Shown here: in pieces, positions 18,426-26,952 of the stretch | Position numbering within the stretch: the stretch's first letter is position 1 | How the letters are laid out: each line of letters opens with the position of its first letter | NCBI GenBank assembly: GCA_050248955.1 | Contig: JBFWRK010000004.1 | Location: 248,001 to 312,000 of the forward strand | Direction of reading: 5' to 3' | Source: JBFWRK01 sp050248955 | Lineage (GTDB): Bacteria > Actinomycetota > Acidimicrobiia > Acidimicrobiales > Ilumatobacteraceae | DNA: 64,000 nt | Notes under the pieces: model-generated | What the model saw: only the letters and a program-made list of their open reading frames with translations | Told to the model about the DNA's origin: nothing | The model's database searches: none | Position numbers and translations under genes: made by a program

Positions 18426-19439
18426 ATGAGCGAGACCGATCTGACCGTGGCCGTGACCGGTCCGACCGGGACCTTCGGCGCCGGGCTGATACCGCTCCTG
18501 CAGGCCGACGATCGTGTGGCGCGCATCGTGGGCATCGCTCGCCGGCCGTTCGACCCCACCGCTCACGGCTGGTCGAAGATGGAGTACCGCCGCGGCGACG
18601 TTCGAGATCCGGCCGCGCTCGAGGATGCGTTCAGCGGCGCAGACGTCGTCGTGCACCTGGCGTTCCTCATCGTCGGCGGGAGGGCGGAGACCGCTCGGGC
18701 GATCAACGTCGACGGCACCGTGAACGCCTTCCGGTCCGCAGCCGCGGCAGGGGCGCGACGGTTCGTGTACGCCTCGTCCGTGGCGGCGTACGGCTTCCAC
18801 CCCGACAACCCCATCGGGATGCGCGAAGACTGGCCGACCCGACCCGCGGGCCGGCTCCTCTACGCGCAGGAGAAGGCCGAGCTGGAAGAGCTCCTGCGCG
18901 CCGAAGCAGCCGACCATCCCGACATCGCGCTCTACATCCTTCGGCCGCCGATCGTGCTCGGTCCCCACGCGGTGGGCGCAAAGGACCTGCTGACGAGTCC
19001 CCTGGCCGGGTTCGGGCGCCGCCTGTTGAGCCAGCTCGGTCGCATGCCGATCCCGATCCCGGCTCTGGTGCCCGACGTTCCGATCCAGTTCGTCCACGAG
19101 GACGACGTCGGCAGCGCCCTGCTCCAGTGCGCCGTGGGAGCGGGGCCGCCGGGCGCCTACAACATCGCCGGCGACGGTGTGCTGAGCGTGATGGATGTGG
19201 CCCGCGAGCTCGGCTTCGTCCCGATACCGGTTCCGGCACGGCCGACGTCTGCGATGGCGCGTGCCCTGTCAGGGCTGCCGTTCCTCCCGGCGACCGTGGC
19301 ATGGGTCGAGGCACTCGGCCATCCTCCGGTGATGGACACGACCCTCGCCCGGACGCAGCTCGGCTGGACCCCCCGCTTCTCGGGCCTGGAGGCGCTACGA
19401 GACACGCTTCGGAAGCAGAACGCTCCCTCGCCGACCTGA
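18426..19439 (+). CDS. NAD-dependent epimerase/dehydratase (extended SDR)
   Basis: This 337-residue extended short-chain dehydrogenase has a nucleotide-binding glycine motif (VAVTGPTGTFGAG, residues 9-21), a RGDVRD segment, a VVHLAF strand and an active-site Y-x-x-x-K (YAQEK, near 142-146) preceded by the YASSVAAYG serine segment. The substrate is likely a nucleotide sugar or similar small metabolite and cannot be specified. It stands alone. Confidence 0.88.
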   Translation: MSETDLTVAVTGPTGTFGAGLIPLLQADDRVARIVGIARRPFDPTAHGWSKMEYRRGDVRDPAALEDAFSGADVVVHLAFLIVGGRAETARAINVDGTVNAFRSAAAAGARRFVYASSVAAYGFHPDNPIGMREDWPTRPAGRLLYAQEKAELEELLRAEAADHPDIALYILRPPIVLGPHAVGAKDLLTSPLAGFGRRLLSQLGRMPIPIPALVPDVPIQFVHEDDVGSALLQCAVGAGPPGAYNIAGDGVLSVMDVARELGFVPIPVPARPTSAMARALSGLPFLPATVAWVEALGHPPVMDTTLARTQLGWTPRFSGLEALRDTLRKQNAPSPT

Positions 19440-19506
19440 ACGCGCATCGGCCTCCCGGACTGGCCGCGGTCCCCGCGGAGATCCGGTCATGATCGGTCGT
19501 CCACCC

Positions 19507-19812
19507 TCAACGATGCGGTCGGCGCAGCTCCGCGTCGATGTCGTCCTCCGTGATCGGGCGACGAAGGAACACCTCCCAGGCGTGGAGCACGAGGCCCACA
19601 CCCCATCCGCCGAGCACCCACATCGGCCAGAAGTAGCCGGCGCCGGTGAACGCCCAGATCGCGATCAGGAACGCGTTCACCACGACGTATGCCACGACAT
19701 GGGAACTGAAGTCACGTCGATCCTCGATCCGCTTGCGCGCCACTTCGCGCTCCGATCGAGCAGTGCTCTCGGTCACGGTCGGTTCGCCGCTTTCGGTCTC
19801 GAATCCGAGCAT
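19507..19812 (-). CDS. 2TM-domain protein
   Basis: This 101-residue protein has a charged N-terminus (SEREVARKRIEDRRDFSSHV) followed by two transmembrane helices (VVAYVVVNAFLIAIWAF and WVLGGWGVGLVLHAWEVF) and a short acidic tail, matching the 2TM domain that often accompanies sensory proteins. AAAGGAGG stands 7 bases before the ATG. A GGTCCC-rich palindromic region resembling a DosR box (19896-19921) lies upstream. Confidence 0.85.
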   Translation of the reverse strand: MLGFETESGEPTVTESTARSEREVARKRIEDRRDFSSHVVAYVVVNAFLIAIWAFTGAGYFWPMWVLGGWGVGLVLHAWEVFLRRPITEDDIDAELRRPHR

Positions 19813-19895
19813 CGAGGCCTCCTTTCCAGGGAACCTGCCGGCTCCGCGGGATCACCGACGAGCCAGCGTCCTGAGGACAACATCCTCCCGGCGCG

Positions 19896-19921
19896 GTCCC
19901 GGGACAAGAGACCTTGGTCCC
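19896..19921. promoter_or_regulatory. GGACC/GGTCCC palindrome cluster upstream of 2TM gene
   Basis: GTCCCGGGAC (19896-19905) is a perfect palindrome, followed by GAGACCTTGGTCCC (19908-19921). The second resembles the DosR/DevR box (GGGACTnnnGTCCC). It lies about 85-115 bases upstream of the 2TM gene start. Binding is unproven. Confidence 0.35.
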
Positions 19922-19925
19922 GCGG

Positions 19926-20654
19926 TCAGGTACGCGGTGCGTCGAGTGAGGCGAGGTCGACGGTGCCCGCGATGATGTCTCGAGCGAGGTCCGCGAGCAG
20001 CAGGTTGTGCGAGCGGGCGTGGTGGCGCAGCCTCTCGAAGGCCTGCTCCATGGGGAGCTGTCCGTGCTCCGCGACCATGCCCTTCGCCTGCTCGACGACG
20101 ATGCGGCTGCTCAACGCATTGGTGAGCTGTGCGTTGAGGACCTGCGCTTCGACGGCCGTTCGGTGCTGCAGGATCGCGATCGTGGCGATGTCCGCGAGGG
20201 CTTGGGCGACAGCGACGTCGCTGTCGGACAGCGAGCCGGTCTCGCTGCGGAACAGGTTGAGTGCGCCGATGACGTCGCCACGCAGTCGCATCGGGATGGC
20301 ATCAGCGGCGCGGAACCCGGCTTCGACGGCGACGGGCGCGAAACGAGGCCAGCGGCCGTTGCTGGTCGCGAGGTCGTGGTTCACGACGGCACTGCCCGTT
20401 CGGTAGCAGTCCAAGCAGGGTCCCTCCTGGGATTGCAGCTCGAACAGCTCGACCACGCGCATCGTCTCGCTGGAGGATGTCATGAGCCGCAGCTCACCAT
20501 CGGCGCCGGCCAGCATGATGCCGGCTGCGGCGATGTCCAGCACGGCGACACAGCGATCCGCCAACGTCGTCAACAGGTCCACGATGTCGAAGTCGTCGAC
20601 GAGCGTGTCGGCGAGCTCCACCATCGTTCGGGCCAGCACTGCTTCTCGGCTCAT
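19926..20654 (-). CDS. GAF-ANTAR RNA-binding antitermination regulator
   Basis: This protein of about 242 residues has an N-terminal GAF domain (FDIVDLLTTLADRCVAVLDIAAAGIML, then EGPCLDCYRTG) and a C-terminal ANTAR domain (LNAQLTNALSSRIVVEQAKG through FERLRHHARSHN), which binds paired RNA hairpins to prevent termination. The start at 20654 is chosen because a strong GGAGG-rich ribosome site precedes that ATG; the longer frame begins 33 bases upstream. It lies about 100 bases downstream of a second GAF-ANTAR gene. Confidence 0.92.
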   Translation of the reverse strand: MSREAVLARTMVELADTLVDDFDIVDLLTTLADRCVAVLDIAAAGIMLAGADGELRLMTSSSETMRVVELFELQSQEGPCLDCYRTGSAVVNHDLATSNGRWPRFAPVAVEAGFRAADAIPMRLRGDVIGALNLFRSETGSLSDSDVAVAQALADIATIAILQHRTAVEAQVLNAQLTNALSSRIVVEQAKGMVAEHGQLPMEQAFERLRHHARSHNLLLADLARDIIAGTVDLASLDAPRT

Positions 20655-20756
20655 GTCGACCTCCACCTCCCCGAAGACGGCGGCCACGACGTCGAGGACG
20701 CCGCCCGCCGCGATCGTACGCGAGTGCCGGCAACCCGACGACGTCCTCGAGCGCGA

Positions 20757-21476
20757 TCACGGGGGATCGGTGTGGTCGTCGGCGTCGTCGAAGCGCAGCT
20801 GTCCGCTGACGACGTCACGGGCGACGTCGGCGACGAGTCGATCGTGGCTGAAGGCGTGAGCGCGCAGCCTCACCAAGGCGTCGGCGACCGGGACACCGAT
20901 CTGCACGGCGACCATGCCCGCGGCCTGGTGGACGACGAACTGGAAGTTGGTCCCGGTCTGCAGCTCGGATCCGAGATCGCCGGGTGCGGCGCCGGCCTGC
21001 ATCGCGATGATCGCCCGCGCCGCGACGCCGGACAGCACCAACGCGTCGGTGTGCTGCGTGTTGGTGAGCGGCCCGGTGCTGTCGCGATAGAGGTTCAGCG
21101 CACCGAGGCGCGCTGCTCCGATCGTGATCGGGAACCCGAACACCGCCCGGGCGCCTGCCTCGACCGCCGGCCGACTGAACGCCGTCCACCGCGGGCTCGC
21201 CGGGTCGGCGAGATCTGGCTCGACGATCGGGCGTTGCTGTCGGTAGGCGTCCACGCACGGGCCCTCCCCGAACGTGTACTGGAGCTCCTCGATGAGCGCG
21301 CTGACGTCGTTGGTCGAGCAGACCGAACCTCGCGGCGCATCGTCGGCCATCAGCATGATGCCGGCACCGCTCATCTCGGTGATCTCGGCGCACACTGCGC
21401 AGAGCCGCGTGGTCCTTGCCCGGCCGTCGTCGGACGACCACCGAGCGAGGATTCGCAACAGCGGATCATCGGGCAT
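20757..21476 (-). CDS. second GAF-ANTAR regulator
   Basis: This 239-residue protein has a GAF domain (GAGIMLMADDAPRGSVCST, FGEGPCVDAYRQQRPIVEPDL) and a C-terminal ANTAR-like domain (GTNFQFVVHQAAGMVAVQIG through ALVRLRAHAFSHDR). It is clearly related to the downstream copy but divergent, so the duplication is old. CxxC in RLCAVCAEI near residue 26 is not shared with the neighbour and may add a redox or metal feature. Confidence 0.9.
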   Translation of the reverse strand: MPDDPLLRILARWSSDDGRARTTRLCAVCAEITEMSGAGIMLMADDAPRGSVCSTNDVSALIEELQYTFGEGPCVDAYRQQRPIVEPDLADPASPRWTAFSRPAVEAGARAVFGFPITIGAARLGALNLYRDSTGPLTNTQHTDALVLSGVAARAIIAMQAGAAPGDLGSELQTGTNFQFVVHQAAGMVAVQIGVPVADALVRLRAHAFSHDRLVADVARDVVSGQLRFDDADDHTDPP

Positions 21477-21951
21477 CGTTCACCGCGGGTCCGTGGCACG
21501 GGCGCTGATGGAGCGCCGACATGGTGGGGTCATTGACGGCAGCCAGACTTGCAAGGGGAAGCGGCTCAGCGGGGTCCAGATCAAGACGCGTGCCCGACGT
21601 TGTCCCCATCATGGCCGACCGGGGGTGTCGGTGCGAGCCGGTCGCGCAGCGAGTTCGAGCATGAGCCCGGGTGCACTGCAGCTGGCAGTGGTAGAGCCTG
21701 TTCGACATTCGTGGTATAACCGGCGGAGATCGATGTTGCTCCAGACCTTGGCAACGCCCTGAAGGACGGTTCATGCAAGGTCTGTCGATGCATCCACGTG
21801 GGTCGTCCCTCGCATCATCCCGCTGCTCTGCGGCCGCTCCAGCCCTGACGCCCCACATCGCCTCCGCCCAGGCAGTGGACACGTGCTGTAGCAGTGGCCG
21901 CGGTGGCAGCGGTGAAGCCGGCTGCGTCCCCCGCACGGCCGACGGTGCAGT
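21477..21951. other. intergenic region, no convincing gene
   Basis: Open frames here are arginine- or alanine-rich shadows without ribosome sites. A short inverted repeat (ACTGC/GCAGT around 21677-21691) and low-complexity GC-rich sequence are present. Nothing else was recognised. Confidence 0.45.
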
Positions 21952-21979
21952 GGCCGCGGAGCAGCCCCGCTCCGCGGCC
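21952..21979 (-). terminator. 11-bp perfect hairpin downstream of the PaiB-like gene
   Basis: GGCCGCGGAGC (21952-21962) and GCTCCGCGGCC (21969-21979) pair perfectly around a 6-base loop, 18 bases beyond the stop of the minus-strand gene at 21998-22621. No T-run follows on that strand. Confidence 0.6.
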
Positions 21980-21997
21980 GCTGCTGTTCCCTCCGCG

Positions 21998-22621
21998 TCA
22001 CCTTGACGTCGGTGTCCGTCGCATTGCGGCAGCAACTGCACGCGAACGGTCGTCGCGCGCCGACAACCCCGACACGACACCGCTCACATCGTCGGCGCTG
22101 CGGTTCTGGCTGAGCTTGCGCTTGGCCTCGATGCTCTCCACCGCGAGCTCGATCCCGACGATGCCGCGCAGCATCCGCTCGATGTGATCGGAGGGGGCAT
22201 CATCGACCGACCACGGCGCCGGCAGCGCCGACTCGTGATGATCGGTCAGGTCGCGCACGAGCACTGACAACCACTCGGGATCCTGGCGGGCGCGCACGAT
22301 GCCCTTCACGTGGACGACTTCGTAGTTCCACGTCGGCACCACCCTCGGCTCCGTCTCCTTCGACGGGTACCAGCTCGGTGACACGTAGGCGTCGTCGGGG
22401 CTGACGACGAGCAGCCCGGCGGTCGGCATGTCCCGCCAGATCGGGTTCGCCCGGGCGACGTGCGCCCGAACGCGCTCTCCGGCATCGTCGATCAGCACCG
22501 GGAGCGGAACGGAGTCGAGACCGTCGCGTCCGACCACGACCAGGTGCCCGAAGCCGTGATCTCGGAGCATGGCGATCGCAACAGCGACCTCATCGACGGC
22601 GTGGGCGGCCGGACGGTACAT
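21998..22621 (-). CDS. FMN-binding PaiB-like protein
   Basis: This 207-residue PaiB family protein (FMN-binding split barrel) has the characteristic HVARANPIWRDM and YVSPSWYPSK segments, VPTWNYEVVHVKG, and a C-terminal MLRGIVGIELAVESIEAKRKLSQNRS signature. PaiB is annotated as a negative transcriptional regulator of sporulation genes in Bacillus, but many homologues probably act as flavin enzymes. It is divergent from the GTPase-like gene at 22681. Confidence 0.92.
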   Translation of the reverse strand: MYRPAAHAVDEVAVAIAMLRDHGFGHLVVVGRDGLDSVPLPVLIDDAGERVRAHVARANPIWRDMPTAGLLVVSPDDAYVSPSWYPSKETEPRVVPTWNYEVVHVKGIVRARQDPEWLSVLVRDLTDHHESALPAPWSVDDAPSDHIERMLRGIVGIELAVESIEAKRKLSQNRSADDVSGVVSGLSARDDRSRAVAAAMRRTPTSR

Positions 22622-22680
22622 GCCGTCACGCTATGCCCTGGTCGGAGCGGCCTCGCTCCTAGTGTTCCGGAGTGATCACC

Positions 22681-24015
22681 ATGAGACGAGTCGTCATCGT
22701 CGGCGCCGGGGGGCGCGACTTCCACACCTTCAACACGGTCTTCCGCGGCGACCCCACGGTCGAGGTCGTCGCGTTCACAGCGGCGCAGATCCCGAACATC
22801 GATCATCGCACCTACCCGCCCGAGCTGGCCGGTGAGCGCTATCCCGCAGGGATCCCGATCGTTCCCGAAGCCCGGCTGGTCGACCTCATCCGAGAACACG
22901 CGGTCGACGAGGTCGTGTTCGCCTACTCCGACATCGCCCACCCGGCGCTGATGCACCTGTCGGCGCAGGTCCTCGCTGCCGGCGCCGACTTCCGCCTGAT
23001 CGGTTTCGGCAGGTCGGCGCTCCGATCCCGTCGGCCGGTGATCGCCGTGTGCGCGACGCGGACCGGGTGCGGCAAGAGCCAGACCAGCCGCGCGATCGCC
23101 CGGATCCTCCAGGAACACGGTCTGCGGGTCGCGCTGGTCCGGCATCCGATGCCCTATGGCAACCTGCGCGACATGCGCGTGCAGCGGTTCCGCACGCTCG
23201 ATGACATCGACACGAGCGATCCGACGATCGAGGAGCGCGAGGAGTACGAGCTGCCGGTGCGCGAGGGCATCACCGTGTACGCCGGCGTCGACTACGCAGC
23301 GATCCTCACGCTGGTCGAGGACGAGGCCGACGTCGTGCTGTGGGACGGTGGCAACAACGACCTGCCCTTCTACCGGCCGGACCTGATGGTCGTCGTCGCC
23401 GACGCTCTCCGGCCCGGTCACGAGTCCGCATACCACCCGGGCGAGGTCAACGTGCTGCTCGCCGACGTCCTCGTCGTCAACAAGGTCGACACCGCGTCGC
23501 CGGAGGATGTCGCTGCGACCATCGCCGGCCTGGCCGCGTTGAACCCGACCGCGACGTTGCTCCGCGCGATGTCGCCACCGGTGCTCGATGCCGGTCCATC
23601 CCTCGCCGGCATGCGGGTGCTGGTCGTGGAGGATGGCCCCACGATCACCCATGGCGGCATGTCGTTCGGTGCCGGAACCGTCGCCGCCCGGGCTGCCGGC
23701 GCGGCAACCCTCGTCGACCCTCGGCCCCATGCCGTCGGCTCGTTGCAGGCTGTGTACGAGAAGTACCCGCACATCGGGCCGGTGCTCCCGGCAATGGGCT
23801 ACGGCGACGAACAGCTCGCAGAGCTGGCGGCGACGATCGATGCCACACCGTGCGACGTGATCGTTTCGGGCACACCGATCGACCTGGCCGCGGTCCTCCC
23901 CACTGGCGCGGTCACCCACCCGCTCCGACACGTCGCCTACGACCTCGACGTCGCCACGAAGCAGTCCCTCGCCGAGCTGCTCGCGCCGTGGATCGAACGC
24001 TGGTCGGCGAGATGA
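22681..24015 (+). CDS. cyclic 2,3-diphosphoglycerate synthetase-like P-loop GTPase
   Basis: This protein of about 444 residues has an N-terminal Rossmann-like part (VVIVGAGGRDFHTFNTVFRG) and a P-loop TRTGCGKSQTSR (near residue 125), then HPMPYGNLRDM, VLWDGGNNDLPF and a NKVD GTP-specificity motif (VVNKVDT). This layout matches the cyclic 2,3-diphosphoglycerate synthetase family first known from methanogens, whose bacterial members are poorly characterised. ATG at 22681 is preferred over GTG at 22672 because CCGGAG ends 8 bases before it. The last 4 bases overlap the following decarboxylase gene. Confidence 0.82.
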   Translation: MRRVVIVGAGGRDFHTFNTVFRGDPTVEVVAFTAAQIPNIDHRTYPPELAGERYPAGIPIVPEARLVDLIREHAVDEVVFAYSDIAHPALMHLSAQVLAAGADFRLIGFGRSALRSRRPVIAVCATRTGCGKSQTSRAIARILQEHGLRVALVRHPMPYGNLRDMRVQRFRTLDDIDTSDPTIEEREEYELPVREGITVYAGVDYAAILTLVEDEADVVLWDGGNNDLPFYRPDLMVVVADALRPGHESAYHPGEVNVLLADVLVVNKVDTASPEDVAATIAGLAALNPTATLLRAMSPPVLDAGPSLAGMRVLVVEDGPTITHGGMSFGAGTVAARAAGAATLVDPRPHAVGSLQAVYEKYPHIGPVLPAMGYGDEQLAELAATIDATPCDVIVSGTPIDLAAVLPTGAVTHPLRHVAYDLDVATKQSLAELLAPWIERWSAR

Positions 24016-25382
24016 GCGGTCGTGGCGAGCCGCCACCGATCCACGGATACGACGACGCGACGGCGCGCCTGTCCCGGACGATCTACGAGTACGTGGAGGA
24101 GCGCCTTCGCATGGCACCGCCGCCGCTCGACAAGCCCGAGACGCCCGAGACCCTGGCCGCGGCGACCGGGACGATGATCACCACGGAAGGCCTCGGGTAC
24201 GAGCGGGCATTCGCGTTGTTCCGGGACGTGCTGGCACCAGCGTGCATCTCGAGCGACCACCCCCGCTACGTCGGCTTCGTGCCCAACGCCCCGACCGAGG
24301 CCGCGACGTTGTTCGACCTCGTCGTCTCGGCCTCCAGCATCTACGGCGACTGGTGGATCGAGGGCGCCGGCGCGATCTACGCCGAGATGGAGACGCTGAA
24401 GTGGCTCGCTGGTCTGGCCGGGCTGCCCGAAGGCGCCGGCGGTGTGTTCGTGAGCGGCGGGACGGCGGGGAACCTCGCGGCGCTCACGGTGGCACGGGAG
24501 ACGTGGCGACGCCGGCACGACACGACGCGCCGAGCCGCCGTCGCGGTCGGGCCGAGTGCGCACTCGTCGGTGCGGCTGGCGGCGATGGTGACCGACGTGC
24601 CGGTGCTCGCTGTCCCGGGAGATGGCGAGGGACGCCTCACGGCTGCGAACCTGCGGGCTGCGGCCGACGCCACCGACATCGAGCTGATGGCGGTGATGGC
24701 GACCGCGGGCGCAACCAACACGGGTCGGATCGACGATCTGGCAGGTGTGGCCGACGTGTGCGCCGAGCGCGGCCTGTGGTTCCACGTGGACGGCGCCTAC
24801 GGCGGTGCGGCGCTCGTCTCGTCGGTCGCACGCCCTCGCTTCGCCGGCATCGAACGCGCCGACTCGTTCGTCGTCGATCCCCACAAGTGGTTGTTCACCC
24901 CGTTCGACTGCGCCGCGCTCGTGTACCGCAACCCGTCGCTCGCCCGCGCCGCGCTCACCCAGAAGGCCGGATACCTCGAGACGCTCACGCCCACCGCGGA
25001 GCTGAACCCGTCGGACCTGGCGATCCACATGACCCGCAGGGCGCGCGGGCTACCGCTGTGGTTCTCGCTGACCGCGCACGGCACCGCGGCCTACGACCGT
25101 GCGGTCACACGTGGCATCGAGCTTGCTCTTGTTGCGGCCCGCCGGATCGAGGCTGCGCCGCACCTCGACCTGGTGATGGAGCCGGAGCTCTCGGTGGTGC
25201 TGTTTCGGAGGACGGGCTGGTCGCCGGAGCAGTACCAACGTTGGTCGGACGAGGCGCTCGACTCCGGACTCGGCCTGCTCGTCCCGACGGTGCACGACGG
25301 CGAGACCGTGTTCCGCTTCTGCCTCGTCAACCCGACGACGTCGGAGGACGACATCGACGCCCTGCTCGACGCCATGTGCTGA
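24012..25382 (+). CDS. PLP-dependent amino-acid decarboxylase (group II)
   Basis: This 456-residue fold-type I enzyme has FVSGGTAGNLAAL (cofactor phosphate site), WFHVDGAYGGAALVS with the PLP-contacting aspartate, and DPHKWLFTPFDCAALVYR with the Schiff-base lysine. It resembles aromatic-L-amino-acid, glutamate or tyrosine decarboxylases; the substrate is unclear. Translation is coupled to the upstream GTPase by a 4-base overlap, an unusual pairing that suggests a shared pathway. Confidence 0.9.
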   Translation: MSGRGEPPPIHGYDDATARLSRTIYEYVEERLRMAPPPLDKPETPETLAAATGTMITTEGLGYERAFALFRDVLAPACISSDHPRYVGFVPNAPTEAATLFDLVVSASSIYGDWWIEGAGAIYAEMETLKWLAGLAGLPEGAGGVFVSGGTAGNLAALTVARETWRRRHDTTRRAAVAVGPSAHSSVRLAAMVTDVPVLAVPGDGEGRLTAANLRAAADATDIELMAVMATAGATNTGRIDDLAGVADVCAERGLWFHVDGAYGGAALVSSVARPRFAGIERADSFVVDPHKWLFTPFDCAALVYRNPSLARAALTQKAGYLETLTPTAELNPSDLAIHMTRRARGLPLWFSLTAHGTAAYDRAVTRGIELALVAARRIEAAPHLDLVMEPELSVVLFRRTGWSPEQYQRWSDEALDSGLGLLVPTVHDGETVFRFCLVNPTTSEDDIDALLDAMC

Positions 25383-25414
25383 CGTGGCAGGGGCAACGAG
25401 GCGATCGCTGACGA

Positions 25415-25427
25415 GGACCTTCGTCCC
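25415..25427. promoter_or_regulatory. DosR-box-like palindrome
   Basis: GGACCTTCGTCCC, flanked by GA and T, resembles the actinobacterial DosR/DevR box. It lies about 70 bases upstream of the small frame at 25497. Related motifs occur at 17933 and 19908. Confidence 0.3.
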
Positions 25428-25496
25428 TTGCGCGCCCGAGATCAGCGAGCGCGTGATGGTGTCGTCGAGGACCGATCGAAGGAGGTGAACGACCAG

Positions 25497-25709
25497 ATGA
25501 GCAGGAAGTACGAACACGCGACAACTGCCAGAGCCGTCACCGAGGTGGTACCGGATCCAGCGCACGCACCCGGCAAGCGGCACACGGCACCACTCCGCGA
25601 GCGAGCACGCGGATACCGCGACGCCCCGATGACCCGCATGCACGACCAGCCGTGGGTGCCGTCGAGCGGGCGCGTGGGCCGCAGCCGTCGATCCGCGCGC
25701 CGCGGATGA
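25497..25709 (+). CDS. small basic protein with strong ribosome site (70 aa)
   Basis: An ATG at 25497 follows AAGGAGGTGA (25479-25488), a near-perfect anti-16S match, though 11 bases away. The 70-residue product starts MSRKYEHATTARAVTEVVP and is arginine/proline-rich without recognised domains. It fills an otherwise 331-base gap and ends 5 bases from the convergent MetE-like gene. It may be a real small gene; no homologue is known to me. Confidence 0.4.
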   Translation: MSRKYEHATTARAVTEVVPDPAHAPGKRHTAPLRERARGYRDAPMTRMHDQPWVPSSGRVGRSRRSARRG

Positions 25710-25713
25710 CCCA

Positions 25714-26820
25714 TCACCCCCAGATCTGAGCGGCCACGTCGACGACGTGACGGAGCTTGGCCCACTGCTCGTCCTCGGTCATCAGGTTGCCGTGGATCGT
25801 GCTCGAGAACCCGCATTGCGGGCTCAAGCACATCTGGTCGTGCGAGAGGTACTTGCCGGCCTCGTCGATACGTGCCTTCAGCTCGTCGACCGGCTCGAGC
25901 GCCGGACGCTTCGATGTGACGAGCCCGAGCACGACGGTCTTGTCCTCGGGGACGAACCGCAGGGGGGCGAACCCTCCCGAGCGCTCGTCGTCGTACTCCA
26001 GGAAGTAGGCGTCGACGTCGAGCTCGGTGAACAGCACCTCGGCCACCGGCTCGTAGCCCCCGCTCGCGAAGTGCGTGCTGCGGAAGTTGCCGCGACAGAG
26101 GTGGATGCCGACGGTGAGGTCGACGGGTCGGCCCTGGAGCGCTGCGTTGATGAGGGCGGCGTATGTGCGTGGCAGCTCGTCGGGATCGTCTCCCCGCTCG
26201 ACCGCGCCTTGGCGCATGACCGGATCGCACAGGTAGGCGAGGTTCGTGTCGTCGAGCTGGAGGTAGCGACACCCCGCCGCGTAGAGCGCGGCGATCTCGT
26301 CCCGGTAGCACTGGGCGAGATCCTCGAAGAAGACGTCGAGATCCGGGTAGGACTCGATGTCGATCGCCGCTCGCCCACCGCGGAAGTGGACCATCGTGGG
26401 CGACGGGATGCAGACCTTGGGCGTGCGATCCGTGTGGGCGGCGACGAAGGAGTAGTCATCGACCTGGATCGGCTGGGCGTGGCGCAGCTTGCCCGTGACG
26501 CTGAGCTTGGGAGGGGTGACACCGACCGTCTCCTGCGAGTCGGAGCTCGACGCGATCGCGCCGGTGACGCTCACGCCGTCGAGCTGCTGCAAGAAGTCGA
26601 GGTGGAACCACGCCCGCCGGAACTCGCCGTCGGTGATCGAGCGGATGCCCGTCGCTTCGAGCCGGGGGATCATCTCCGCGATGGCGGCGTCCTCGACCGC
26701 GCGGAGCGCGGCGGCGTCGAGCTCACCTCGCGCCCGTCGCTCCCGCGCCTCGTGGATCGCCCGAGGGCGCAGCAGGCTGCCGACGTGGTCGGCGCGGAAC
26801 GGAGGATCGAGTGCGCTCAT
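25714..26820 (-). CDS. cobalamin-independent methionine synthase (MetE C-terminal)-like protein
   Basis: This 368-residue protein corresponds to the catalytic half of MetE. It starts RADHVGSLLRP, contains RSITDGEFRR, LQLDDTNLAYLCD and the zinc-ligand-like segments GIHLCRGN and SPQCGFSS. Stand-alone copies of this domain transfer methyl groups from folate or other donors; the acceptor need not be homocysteine. It has its own promoter region of about 130 bases and no riboswitch was seen. Confidence 0.88.
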   Translation of the reverse strand: MSALDPPFRADHVGSLLRPRAIHEARERRARGELDAAALRAVEDAAIAEMIPRLEATGIRSITDGEFRRAWFHLDFLQQLDGVSVTGAIASSSDSQETVGVTPPKLSVTGKLRHAQPIQVDDYSFVAAHTDRTPKVCIPSPTMVHFRGGRAAIDIESYPDLDVFFEDLAQCYRDEIAALYAAGCRYLQLDDTNLAYLCDPVMRQGAVERGDDPDELPRTYAALINAALQGRPVDLTVGIHLCRGNFRSTHFASGGYEPVAEVLFTELDVDAYFLEYDDERSGGFAPLRFVPEDKTVVLGLVTSKRPALEPVDELKARIDEAGKYLSHDQMCLSPQCGFSSTIHGNLMTEDEQWAKLRHVVDVAAQIWG

Positions 26821-26952
26821 GGCATCTGTGCCTTTCGGGATCGGCTCGCGATCGTGGGCGCGTGCTTCGTGTCGCGCCCCCTCGGATGATCGTCCACATC
26901 CTTGTCGACCTCAAGGTGCGATGACGTCGATGCCTCGGACCTGCCGCTGCCG

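Noticed and set aside
22644..22659. GGAGCG-GCCT-CGCTCC hairpin between divergent genes
   Set aside because: Short GC-rich stem likely by chance; position does not clearly match an operator or terminator.
26900..26916. CCTTG-N7-CAAGG inverted repeat upstream of the MetE-like gene
   Set aside because: Only 5-bp arms; resembles a MerR-type operator but no MerR gene or matching promoter spacing was seen.
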